Below are positions 29,870 to 38,642 of a DNA stretch of 38,642 bases, piece after piece (the first letter of the stretch is position 1; each line of letters begins with the position of its first letter). Below the pieces are notes generated by a model that did not search any database, was not told the origin of the DNA, and saw only the letters and a list, made by a program, of their open reading frames with translations. The position numbers and the translations under genes are program-made. Origin of the DNA: Asterionellopsis glacialis (taxonomy: Eukaryota; Bacillariophyta; Plagiogrammaphyceae; Rhaphoneidales; Asterionellopsidaceae). The stretch lies in contig WKLE02000402.1 of the NCBI GenBank assembly GCA_014885115.2, positions 15,370 through 54,011 on the forward strand, read 5' to 3'.

Positions 29870-31146
29870 ATGGCGGAAGAAACAGCAGAAGCTACTATAA
29901 ATCCAGATGGAACCTATGAAACTCCTCCAGTGAAAGAAGAAACTTTTGCTGGAGACGAAGGTGGAGATGCCGGTGAAGGCTTTGGAACTGGCGAAGAGGG
30001 AGAATACTTCCAAGAAGAAAATGTCGAGACCGATCCTGCCATGTATCTTATGCTTTTGGTATTTTTGATTGTAGCCATATCTATCTTCATTTACTACCGT
30101 AGCAATAAAAAGGATGATTCTGATGCTTTTTTTGACGAGCTTGATGGGGAAAAGGTCAGTTTTGTACAGCTGTTATAGATCAATGCATATATGGGTTCAA
30201 TGGTTGTGGACAACTTCCCCATCTCTATATGCAGACTTGTCTGCTGTGTCGAGATTGGCAAAGAAAATGGAGACGATTAGAACTCTTTTACGCCTGGTAT
30301 TTGAATGAAAGACCTTTATGGTATTTGTTTGCCCAAGAGCCCAGTGCAGAGCTTCAAGTAAAATCTACCAACTATTTTATTCAAGACGTTACAAATTCAA
30401 ACTAACTTCTGATGTGTTTTCTATCCTCTTTGCCTTTGAAAATTAAACTATAGTTCAACCTTACATTACCCGAGGCTGTGGAAGAGTACAAGCAAGTCCG
30501 AGCTAAGGCCGAAGCGGCTGGATGGGAACCTGGCACGGTGAGTCTCGCCTATGTTCTGCGAAGTGGACAAGGATCGAAGAGGCGCATTCGATTGGAAGAC
30601 TTGTTCTAACCTGCTTTCTTTGAACTCTTATCCGAACAGGGTCCTGCTGGCGATCCTGCTGATGCGGCAAGTGGTCCCCAACGTGCTTTGGCCCAGGCTC
30701 TTATGAAGAGATGCATTGCCGATATTCCTATGGTTACCTTCATACAAAAAGAATCAGCTGGTATGAACAAGCTTTATTCCCAATCAATGTGCTCAGTAAA
30801 GCAGTGGCGCTCTTACCAAGCAGCAGAAAACATGGTTTCCACAGAAGTTGACGAAGTCAGAGCTGAAGCTGATGAAATCGAACCCGGTTGGTCTCAAGTC
30901 ATTTGGAGGCAAGCAATGCAGTACCACAACATGCTTAAACAACGACATGAGATGGAAGCCAAGGCAGCCGAAGAAGCCGCGAGAAAGCAGAGAGAAAAGA
31001 AACTCGATCCTGTCGATGAGGCCAAGCAAAAGGAAATCGCAGCAGAGAAGGCAGCAAAAGAACTTATTGCTGCCGAGGAGAAAGAAAAGGCCTTCAAAGA
31101 TGGTGGAATCAAGAAGGGATTTCTTGCTGGTGGCAAGAAGAAGTAA
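29870..31146 (+). CDS. SEC66: Sec66/Sec71-like ER translocon subunit
   Basis: Four exons: 29870-30154, 30235-30357, 30454-30537 and 30640-31146; introns of 80, 96 and 102 bp, all GT-AG and all phase 0; 332 residues. Sec66 (Sec71) is part of the Sec62/63 complex that drives post-translational import into the ER. The design fits: an acidic N-terminus, one helix (about 57-76, YLMLLVFLIVAISIFIYY), then cytosolic sequence. The match to Sec66 is in the last exon: ALMKRCIADIPMVTFIQKE, LYSQSMCSVKQWRSYQAAENMV and EVRAEADEIEPGWSQVIWRQA, parallel to yeast ALLNRG, IGEDYWKRF and LQPGWVQ. The tail is a long Lys/Glu/Ala helix ending in KKK. The 41-codon second exon (TCLLCRDWQRKW...) has no stop and could be skipped without changing frame. 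Confidence 0.82.
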
Positions 31147-32420
31147 GGTGTAAATGGTGAAGTCAAGGACTATGCTTGATGGAACAAAGAAAAATGCTGA
31201 AAATGATTTGCAATGACAGGCTACGTGTACAGTTTCTGATGTCTTTTGTACAGTACTTATGCATGAATCGAGTCTTGATTCTTTCACAAATGTTCCTGAT
31301 TCCTATTGCCAAAAAATCTAAGCAAGAACATTTACAACTTTTTTTGGAGCTGAAGCATAGATTTCTTTCATCTTCTTCTTCCATTATCTGTTGTTGGTCT
31401 TTTTACACACATGGTGTCAATTTTGCATTTTTCGTGCAGTCTGTCACTGTTTGAAATTATTTTACTCAGACCTTCAATTTGCATTTTGGTTTAGAGCGAC
31501 GAAGCACTGCAAATTATATACTGTCGATGTTATACGATATAATCCAATTGATTTCGCATAATATGGATGGTCAATTCATGATTTTCTTGACACTTGGCAA
31601 TCACGCCACTACTAATATGATTATCTGAAAGATTTCACAGCAGAAGCGTTTCCTGAATTCTATGCAATTGGCTGCTAACCCATGCCTTCCTTCTTTTGGA
31701 CGGAGAAGGCTTGCTTTATTCCTAGTCAGTTTCTCTAGAGGTGCTGTCTTCAGAGACTACGACCTAGAGATACTGCTTGGTCTAGAGACTAGAGGGTTTT
31801 ATGACAACAAGAAGTTGTTGTTTTTTGGCGTGACTACTCGGAGTTAGGTACAGGTACTACTGAATTGACGTAGGGTCTACCCGGTAGGTGGGAATGCCTA
31901 CTCGTTTTGAGCTTGTGGGAAGAAAGTGACTTCGTTATTCAGAAACAAGTACTAAGTGTAATTACGTAGGAAATGGTAAAAACGATCGTACAAAAACATA
32001 CTTTCAAAATTCAAATATAATATACAATATTTCTGGGTATATTATTATTGTCTCTCTACTAGAGAGACTATTGAATGCATCCAAACATGTCATCCAAGAC
32101 TTCAAACTCACGGTGTTACCAAGGACGTTTTTTCTGTACGAAGAACTTTGTAGGCTCCTATTCATGCACGACCAATCTCGCCTTGGAGGTAGTGACTTTT
32201 TGGGTTCCTTCTTGGCATCAACAACAGCGCTTCATCACATCCCTTATATGTCTACTTACTTGCTGTAACTGTTTCATTATTTAGGCCCTTCGATTCTAGG
32301 ATAATACCAGTGTAAGGACATGCCAAATCAGTTCTTGTTGGTAATCAATAGAAATTGCAGGATTATCATCATTCCTCTCATTATTGCGTCTCGCCCAACA
32401 AAACGAAAACGATCAGCAAC
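31147..32420. promoter_or_regulatory. Intergenic region upstream of the DUF285 gene
   Basis: About 1.27 kb between plus-strand genes. The first 500 bp are AT-rich 3' flank. The segment at 31725-31900 is motif-rich: CTCTAGAG (31733-31740), GACCTAGAG, GGTCTAGAGACTAGAG, GTTAGGTACAGGTACTAC, GTCTACCCGGTAGG. A perfect 19-bp palindrome lies at 32050-32068. Short open frames at 32071-32284 have no features I recognise. Confidence 0.55.
32050..32068. repeat. Palindrome GTCTCTCTA-C-TAGAGAGAC
   Basis: 9-bp arms around a single central base, perfectly complementary. It shares the core CTCTCTA-N-TAGAGAG with 20136-20150. It is 352 bp upstream of the DUF285 gene's ATG. Confidence 0.75.
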
Positions 32421-34681
32421 ATGATCTTTTCGAACAAAGCGTTAGTATTTGCTACATTGATGTCCTTAGGGATGCATAGCACTAGTGGACAAACTACGAG
32501 TCCTATCGAGGATCGAACTATACGAAGAGCTGTATCCTTGTGGTTCGAGGATCAACCTTCAGCCATTGAGAAATATGGTCATATTAGAGATTGGAATACT
32601 TCTCAGGTTACAGATATGTCTCAGCTTTTTAATTCGTTTGAATATCCTAGTGCAGCAATATTCAATGAAAATATAACAGGTTGGGATACAAGTCAAGTTA
32701 CTTCAATGAATCTAATGTTCAATGGCGCCAGGGAATTCAATCAAGACATTAGTAGTTTTGATGTTTCAAAAGTTTCAGATATGAACTTCCTCTTCTTTGC
32801 CGCAGCCAGCTTCAACCAAGACATAAGTTCCTGGGACACAAGCCGAGTACAAACTATGAGTTTCACCTTTTCAGGTGCAAAGGAATTTGACCAGGATATT
32901 GGGCAGTGGAATATGTCATCCTTAACAAACATGGCGGGTATTTTCTTTGGAGCTGAAAAGTTCAACCATCCTATTGGGAACTGGGATGTCTCACTTGTCA
33001 CGACAATGTCGAGTGCATTTTATGGGGCAACAAGCTTTAATCAGAATATCGGTCGATGGAATACAAGCAAATTGGTCAACTTGGGTATGACTTTTTTTCG
33101 AGCAACATCGTTCAACCAACCGATGAACGAGTGGGATGTATCAAATGTAGAAGATATGAATGGTGCTTTCTCTAAGGCAACTTCTTTCAATCAAATGCTT
33201 GACATGTGGAATGTATCGTCATGCACAGACATGCAAAGCATGTTCTTTGACTCTACTTCATTCGATCAAGTTCTGTGTTGGGATCTGAATCAGATTGATA
33301 GAGTTGATGATATGTTTTGCGGTAGTCTAGGAAGCTTTGATGAAGCCTGTGTAGACTCAAATTACATTGCTTCATCTATCGAAAGTTGCTCTACAAATGC
33401 ACCTACTAAAACGCCACTGCCTACGGCTGCACCCTCACCAGCACCCTCCCAAGTGCCTTCATCTTCACCAGTATCTCAAGACCAATCCACTTCTCCAACG
33501 GGCTCAATAACAAGTGAGCCAACAGTTTTTGAGAGTCCAATTGCTGCTCCAACAAATCCACCTACAACTAATCCATCAACCAAATCGCCCACTATCATTC
33601 CAAGTCTATCACCTACGATGGTTCCAAGTTCAACACCTTCTATTTCATTTGTGCCTTCTGCGAAATTTGTACTCTCTATGACACCATCAATATCGGCAAG
33701 TCCTAGTACCATGCCAATTATACAAGAAAGCCTAGAGCCATCTGCCACAAATAACACAGCTTCCGATGATCTCTGTACAACAAACAGCAATGGTGATTTT
33801 GGCTTGACATCACAAGGAAACAGTAACCAGGTTGACTTTTATTATCAAATGAAGACTACACCTAAGATTTCCATTTCCGACGCAAACACGATTGTAAAAG
33901 ACAACGAAGTTTCAATCAATAATATTTTACTTCCCATACTTTTTGCACGAGAATGTAGTATATCTAGTAGATTAGAGCAAAAACGCACTAGACGGCTTTC
34001 ATGGGTAGGAGTGCAAGCAGCACCCGCCGATAATATATTGACTGATGGTACGTGTTTTTAAACCGATATTCGAACAGGTGGCTTCACGTGTTGTAGTTCA
34101 TTTAGAAACTCACTCATTACCCCCCTCCCTTTTCAGTGGAATGCAATGGGGTTGCAAACAATGATGAAAACTCATGCTTCGTTGTAGCAGGCGGATTGAC
34201 GCTGATTACTTTGTCAGACTCAGATATTGCCGAGACTGACAATATAAAAAATTCGATCAAAACTGATGTGAATAACGGATCCCTCAACAGAATAACTGAG
34301 GAAGGGGTTGAACTTACCATTGAATATCGAGATGCTTCTTCCATTCTTAAAACAACCGATAATAGTACAAAGGGAACTACTAGTGATGACGGCGATGAAG
34401 GCAGCGATAACCTTTGGGTATGGATTACTGCATTTGCGTGTACTGGGCTTATTCTCGGACTGGCAGCTGTACTAGGTACTTTCCTTCTGAGACGAAGAAC
34501 AGCATCTAAATTAGAAGACGAATCGTATGCTGAAGCTTCTTGGCACGGAAATGGAGGGGCGTTCCCTAATACCCATGATGGTGCAACTCCGATGTCGGTC
34601 GAGGAAGTGATAATACAAGAGCCAGAAGATAGTGGATACTCATACAGAGAGGAATCATTAACACATGAAAGTGTTGAATAA
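32421..34681 (+). CDS. DUF285 (BspA-like) repeat surface protein with PT/PS-rich stalk, type I membrane
   Basis: Two exons, 32421-34047 and 34137-34681, with an 89 bp GT-AG intron (34048-34136); 723 residues. I chose the ATG at 32421 because it begins a clean signal peptide, MIFSNKALVFATLMSLGMHSTSG. Residues 55-300 are tandem DUF285 leucine-rich-type repeats of the form FNQDISxWDTSxVTxM. From residue 88 the key aromatic residue recurs every 25 residues exactly (88, 113, 138, 163, 188, 213, 238, 263). A short Cys-containing cap (C286-C323) follows, then a Pro/Ser/Thr stalk (about 326-455) with APTKTPLPTAAPSPAP-like units. Next come a small membrane-proximal domain with SEA-like wording (IKTDVNNGSLN...VELTIEYRD), a single helix (about 636-660) stopped by RRRT, and an acidic cytosolic tail. 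The family is greatly expanded in diatoms; ligand and role are unknown. Confidence 0.88.
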
Positions 34682-34847
34682 TCAAGTCAGATGTATTGGG
34701 GAAAATGATGAATAAAGCTATGAAAGAAATTAATCAAAAAGAAGAAGTAGCCAGTGGTAATCTTTATCTAGAATAATCCTAACTCACCATCATCGTCCAC
34801 GAAATTTAGTATTTGAAGATACTTTGTAAATCTAATTATAATAAATT

Positions 34848-35678
34848 TTACTTTGATTCCAGTTGTTTTTTTAGCGTCTCTACCGTGGCTTCCAAAGCCT
34901 CAATACGAGGTAGCAGTGCGGCTAGTGCATTTTCCGAATACTTCCCCAGAACATCAACTTCGATGTTGACTGTGTCCCCCTTCAGCTTCGCCGGAATAAT
35001 GATTTTCTTTTGCGTGTATTCAACCAGCATGAAGGTAAACCAATTTTCTTTTGTATCAACTTCACAGACTGTGAGAGAGGTGCCATCAATCGCGATAAAT
35101 CCCTTTGGAACAATGTATTTTAAGAGATCTGGAGAAACCTGAATTTTGAAAAAAAGTGAATCTTCATCGGTCCATCGATCGATAACTTCTCCAGTTCCAT
35201 CGACATGACCCTGAACAAAATGGCCTGAGTTGCGTCCTCCAATCTCAGATGCTCTTTCTAGATTGACCTGATCGCCGTCTGTAAGTGATAAAAGATTTGT
35301 CTTTCGTAGAGTTTCGGGTGCAAGACCAACCTTGAATTGTCCATTATCAAAGTCGAGCTCAGTAGCAGTGAGACAAACACCAGATACGCAAATAGAGCAG
35401 CCTAGATAAGCACCGTCCATCACTACATCACCTTTTACTATAAGCTCTGTTCCAGATCCCTTGCTGCCGTCCCAAAGAGTCATGTCGTCATTTTGTTCTA
35501 AAGATACTACTGTACCCATTTCTTCGACAATTCCCGTAAACATGTTTCTGTGAGTCGAGGATCTCATAATATTTTGCAACCTAGCAGGCGTAAATGATGC
35601 CACATTGCTATTGCATAGTGTGCTGGTAAAAAGTGCGACAATAAGGTTGCGGTGGAACGACATGTTGACTGAGTTCAC
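34848..35678 (-). CDS. ribE: Riboflavin synthase (alpha chain), plastid-targeted
   Basis: Single exon, 276 residues. The enzyme joins two 6,7-dimethyl-8-ribityllumazine molecules to give riboflavin plus the pyrimidine precursor. The mature part starts at MFTGIVEEMGTV (M46) and has the two lumazine-binding repeats: GVCLTATELD with SEIGGRNSGHFVQGHVDGTGEV, then GFIAIDGTSLTVCEVD with VNIEVDVLGKY. The 45 residues before it form a signal peptide and the ASAFAP-type site NVAS|FTPAR (F29), so import into the plastid is expected, as in plants. The start may be M1 or M6. The last 20 residues (RIEALEATVETLKKQLESK) look like a coiled coil and could support the trimer. It is convergent with the DUF285 gene (166 bp between stops). 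Confidence 0.93.
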   Translation of the reverse strand: MNSVNMSFHRNLIVALFTSTLCNSNVASFTPARLQNIMRSSTHRNMFTGIVEEMGTVVSLEQNDDMTLWDGSKGSGTELIVKGDVVMDGAYLGCSICVSGVCLTATELDFDNGQFKVGLAPETLRKTNLLSLTDGDQVNLERASEIGGRNSGHFVQGHVDGTGEVIDRWTDEDSLFFKIQVSPDLLKYIVPKGFIAIDGTSLTVCEVDTKENWFTFMLVEYTQKKIIIPAKLKGDTVNIEVDVLGKYSENALAALLPRIEALEATVETLKKQLESK

Positions 35679-36609
35679 AACGAGATGATGGTGAACTTGA
35701 TTGGGATGATCAATGATGATGTTGAACGTTAAAAAATGTGATAGAATTTCTGATTGAGGATGAGTGATGAGTCACTTCCACGCGTCTGCCCTGCCCATCG
35801 CATCGCATCGAGAGGACCTCCTAATGTCTGTTTTATTGTATGTAATCATTAATACGAGTAGATTCCGTGGTGTTGTTTTGTACTTGAATGCTACTTTAGA
35901 TTCGACTAGACGAGATTATTGATGAGATACGTCCGGTGTCCGTCCGTCTAACTTTTCTTCATGCCAGACACGCACCAGAACATCTCTACAAATTTAAAAA
36001 CAGTTCAAGCTCCGATTTCTCTGGAATGACATGTTTTTCACCTCTCTATTATCAACCAGGACCTGCTTTCTAGAGAGTGATAATAGGACATCTACAGTGA
36101 TAGGACTGGTGGACTAGAACCGTATGCTAGGCTAGTATCTAGGAACCTGCATTAGTCAACCAGGGCCTGTGTGCTCGAGTCCAGAAGAAAAAAGATCCCA
36201 TCTCTGGAGCTATGAAAACTAGGATGGCCGGTTGAGCTGTGAACCTCCAGCAATACGTGTTGCATCTCCCTGCGTTAAAACCTAACAATCGAAGAAGTGA
36301 ACGATTATAAATGACTACTTTCCGGAATACAAGTGAAGTAGTGACTAACAACTTTTTCAAGTATAAGCTAGTTATATTTTTGTGTATGAAATGTGTACTT
36401 ATTTTGTGTTGTTATAGATAAAGCTTAGTTATATCTTCAGTTTAACTTGCGTCATGCATGTTCTTGAAAACTAGAGACACAAAAATACAAGTCTCGTATA
36501 AGAATTATCAAGTTTTGTGTGAAATGTGCAAGTGCATGTGAGAGAATTGTGAAGAAAGATCATCTTCTTACTCTCGAAGAAGGAAGTCATCAATTGTTCA
36601 ATATCATTT
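35679..36609. promoter_or_regulatory. Intergenic region upstream of riboflavin synthase
   Basis: About 930 bp between two minus-strand genes. The half next to riboflavin synthase should be its promoter. Within it, 36040-36150 has degenerate motif-cluster sequence: CCTCTCTATTATCAACCAGGACCTGC, TTTCTAGAGAG and TAGGCTAGTATCTAGG. CAACCAGGACCTG and CAACCAGGGCCTG (36054 and 36158 areas) are a near-identical direct repeat about 100 bp apart. No gene seen. Confidence 0.5.
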
Positions 36610-37876
36610 TTAGAACATAAGAGCTTCATCATCTTCATAGTCTTCCATATGTGCTTCAGCATGAAGGTCGAGTTCAGGAGCGAGGTCGAAGAGACTGTTC
36701 TTGGAGAGCTTTCTGACGAGCTTTTTGACAGAGTCATCTTGCTCATCAAGCTGGCGTTCCTTTTCTCCTGAAATAAGCTCCTCCCAAGCGTGATGGCATT
36801 CCTGGATAATTTCATTGGCGTAGTCTTTGTTCATGAATCTTTCATCCAAGCAGAATGTGTTTGCTGGCTTTCCATCGGGGATTTTGTAAGTACGATACCA
36901 TTCACGAATGGAGTGTAACATACCAGGCATTTCGGTTTCAACATCATCAATGTCATTGATAAATGGGGCCCATTTGTCGTCAGCATCAATTACAACAACC
37001 TTCCAGTCACATTCACCTTCATCGATCATACCAAGAATTCCAAGCACCTTAACGGGACGGACAGCCTATTCGGAGATGAAACAGAGAGTAAGATAATGAG
37101 TGAGATTCTATCAAATTCGTAATCAAGTGCATGTGCTTATGAGCTGGTCTGCAACAGACTTACACCGGGTTTGATGATACGGGCTCCAATCTCAACAACA
37201 TCAACAGGATCGTTGTCACCACGAGTACCATCAGCATCAGGGTGGATGTGGGTGGGATCTTCCCAAGTTTGTGGGAAACAGCCATAATTGAAGTAAATAT
37301 CTCCCTTCTTGAACTGTGGAAACGTTAAGAAAAAGCGACGTGGACATCAGTAATTGTCAGAAAGACGGATATTCGCGGGGTACTTTACATGCAAATGCGA
37401 TGTTCATCTTACCTCACGTAAAACACCCTTCTTCTCATCTTGCTTAATGGGGTTACCAACCTCGTCAGTGGCAATTTCATATTTCTTTCTGTACAACACG
37501 AGTAAAAGAGTATTTGAAGTGAGATAAAAGTTCTCTTTCAACTGTCAATTATGTGAACCCGGAACCCAGCACTTCATCACAAGACTACAAATTCTTACCT
37601 TGAGAACTTGGGGATTTCACAGACAAAGTTTAAGTATGGAGTAGGTTCCTTTGTTTCAGAGTCAAGGTGAACTAAGTTGATGTCGTGCCAGAGAGATACA
37701 ACTTTTCCGGCTCCTTCGTCCATGACCTGGATACGGTATTCCAAGGTGTTTTCGTCACCAGTATCAGAAACTTTCAAATCCATGTCAGAACCTAAGGAGG
37801 TCGATCTCTTAAGATCCCTCACGGCAGGTTCATCATCGAGGCCCTTCAAGGGCACCATAGTTTCTTCTCCAGACAT
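36610..37876 (-). CDS. ppa: Soluble inorganic pyrophosphatase (family I)
   Basis: Four exons: 37876-37599, 37488-37413, 37313-37164 and 37065-36610; introns of 110, 99 and 98 bp, all GT-AG; 319 residues. It hydrolyses pyrophosphate to phosphate, pulling biosynthetic reactions forward. The family I active-site signature DNDPVD is at residues 151-156 (D151, D153, D156) in [15 protein letters not shown]. Other conserved parts are [59 protein letters not shown] and [14 protein letters not shown] with FxxxFMNKDYA near the end. The length and the eukaryote-type N-terminal strands fit the cytosolic or organellar PPases of eukaryotes. The N-terminus [12 protein letters not shown] has no presequence, so it is probably cytosolic. 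The acidic C-terminal tail (about 290-319) is extra. Confidence 0.95.
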
Positions 37877-38642
37877 GTTAGTTGTAGTTTCGTAGACTAG
37901 TCCTTAAAGTCAAAAAATTTACTCAACCAGATGATGGTTGTTGTCTTCAGTTTTTATGAAGAAACCATGAAGTTAGTCAACGAGTGACGGAGAATTTTTT
38001 TTTAGAAAAACAAACTACATAAGCATTGGTACGAAATTCCTGTACAATTCTACGGAATAAATTTTAACCAGTGATACGTAAGCACAAAAGGATTCGGTAT
38101 GTGGTGGTGTAGGCGGCGCTGGCGGTACCGTGGGTCCTATCGATATTGAGTATTATCTCGAGCTCGAGCCGGTGCGGTTTGTGTCTCTAGCTAGAGGTCA
38201 CGTCCACTGGCGTAGTTGTCCTACAGTAGTTACAGATACTGCAGTTTACAACCCAAAGGTGGGCAACGTAAGTGAACACCACGCGCTATAACAGGAGGCG
38301 TGGGATAGAATGACGTGTGAAAGAAATAATTTCCAGAAAGTATTCATCATCCAGTGTTGTATATATATATACATATTCCTGAAGGGATGAAGATTCGAAA
38401 TATTGATTCAAATACTTTCACAGAACAGAATATTCTCATGATATTTGAGAATTTCTTGATATTTTTATCATTTTAGCAAACACATTTTCTCATTACTCAA
38501 TTTTCAAATCATAGATTCCTTCGCATTTCGTTGCCATGAAAAGTACCTTTTTTAAAAAAAAAGCAAAATCAAGGCGGAAAGCTCTCTGCATATATCCAGA
38601 GTTTGTAGGTGTAACCAAGCCGCGGTTTTTAACAGTTACCAT
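37877..38642. promoter_or_regulatory. Region upstream of the pyrophosphatase gene, to the window edge
   Basis: 766 bp. It has motif cluster H (about 38122-38245) with GGCGGTACCGTGGGTCCTA, CTCGAGCTCGAG (38158-38169, a 12-bp palindrome), CTCTAGCTAGAG (38185-38196, a 12-bp palindrome) and a TGACGT half-CRE at 38311-38316. A (TA)6 run lies at 38360-38371. A 47-codon frame on the minus strand starts at the last base (ATG at 38642-38640), too short and featureless to call. Confidence 0.5.

Noticed and set aside
32355..32420. Upstream in-frame TTG start for the DUF285 protein
   Set aside because: TTG is not a normal eukaryotic start, and the ATG at 32421 gives a clean signal peptide.
38360..38371. 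(TA)6 run as a TATA box
   Set aside because: It lies about 480 bp before the pyrophosphatase start and looks like a microsatellite rather than a core promoter.
38500..38642. 47-codon open frame on the minus strand starting with ATG at the window edge
   Set aside because: Too short, with no recognisable motif and no splice donor that I could pair with another exon; it may be an edge artefact.

Overview
This is nuclear DNA of a photosynthetic stramenopile, most likely a diatom. Three things point there. Genes are intron-poor, and all 14 introns I placed are GT-AG and only 80-112 bp long. Several proteins begin with a bipartite plastid presequence: a signal peptide followed by an ASAFAP-type site with phenylalanine at +1. 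One gene encodes a DUF285 (BspA-like) repeat protein with a PT/PS-rich linker, a typical diatom surface-protein design. I cannot name the species. There is no CRISPR array, operon, tRNA, rRNA or transposon that I can recognise.

Layout, left to right: possible 3' end of a gene (1-172, +); half-size ABC transporter (222-2129, -); phosphate-carrier-like mitochondrial carrier family protein with a plastid-type presequence (3108-4610, -); membrane-anchored cupin/JmjC-like protein (5609-6985, -); Mcm10 replication factor (7570-9960, +); glycine cleavage H protein (10238-10823, -); WS/DGAT acyltransferase (11398-13316, +); Atg22/UMF1-like transporter (14307-15944, +); core-1 GalT-like GT31 glycosyltransferase (16423-17850, +); DUF3431-like type II membrane protein (18480-19745, -); plastid TrmB-like tRNA m7G methyltransferase with a large N-terminal extension (20314-22216, +); WRAP53/TCAB1 WD40 protein (23244-24730, +); PPR protein (25400-27334, +); Alb3 thylakoid insertase (27605-29011, -); Sec66/Sec71-like ER translocon subunit (29870-31146, +); DUF285 surface protein (32421-34681, +); plastid riboflavin synthase (34848-35678, -); soluble inorganic pyrophosphatase (36610-37876, -).

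The genes do not form one pathway. Themes are plastid biogenesis and metabolism (Alb3, TrmB-like, riboflavin synthase, the carrier, perhaps the PPR protein), the secretory system (Sec66, GT31, DUF3431, cupin, DUF285), mitochondrial glycine decarboxylation (H protein) and nuclear maintenance (Mcm10, WRAP53). Four gene pairs are divergent and share an upstream region: cupin/Mcm10, H protein/DGAT, DUF3431/TrmB and Alb3/Sec66.

The most unusual structure is in the non-coding DNA. Upstream regions carry clusters of short palindromic motifs (TACCWGGTA, CTCTCTA-N-TAGAGAG, TAGGTCCTA-like, dense GTAC), and these are scarce between convergent genes. Two perfect TGACGTCA (CRE) sites lie at almost the same distance (205 and 207 bp) from the start codons of the PPR and H-protein genes.
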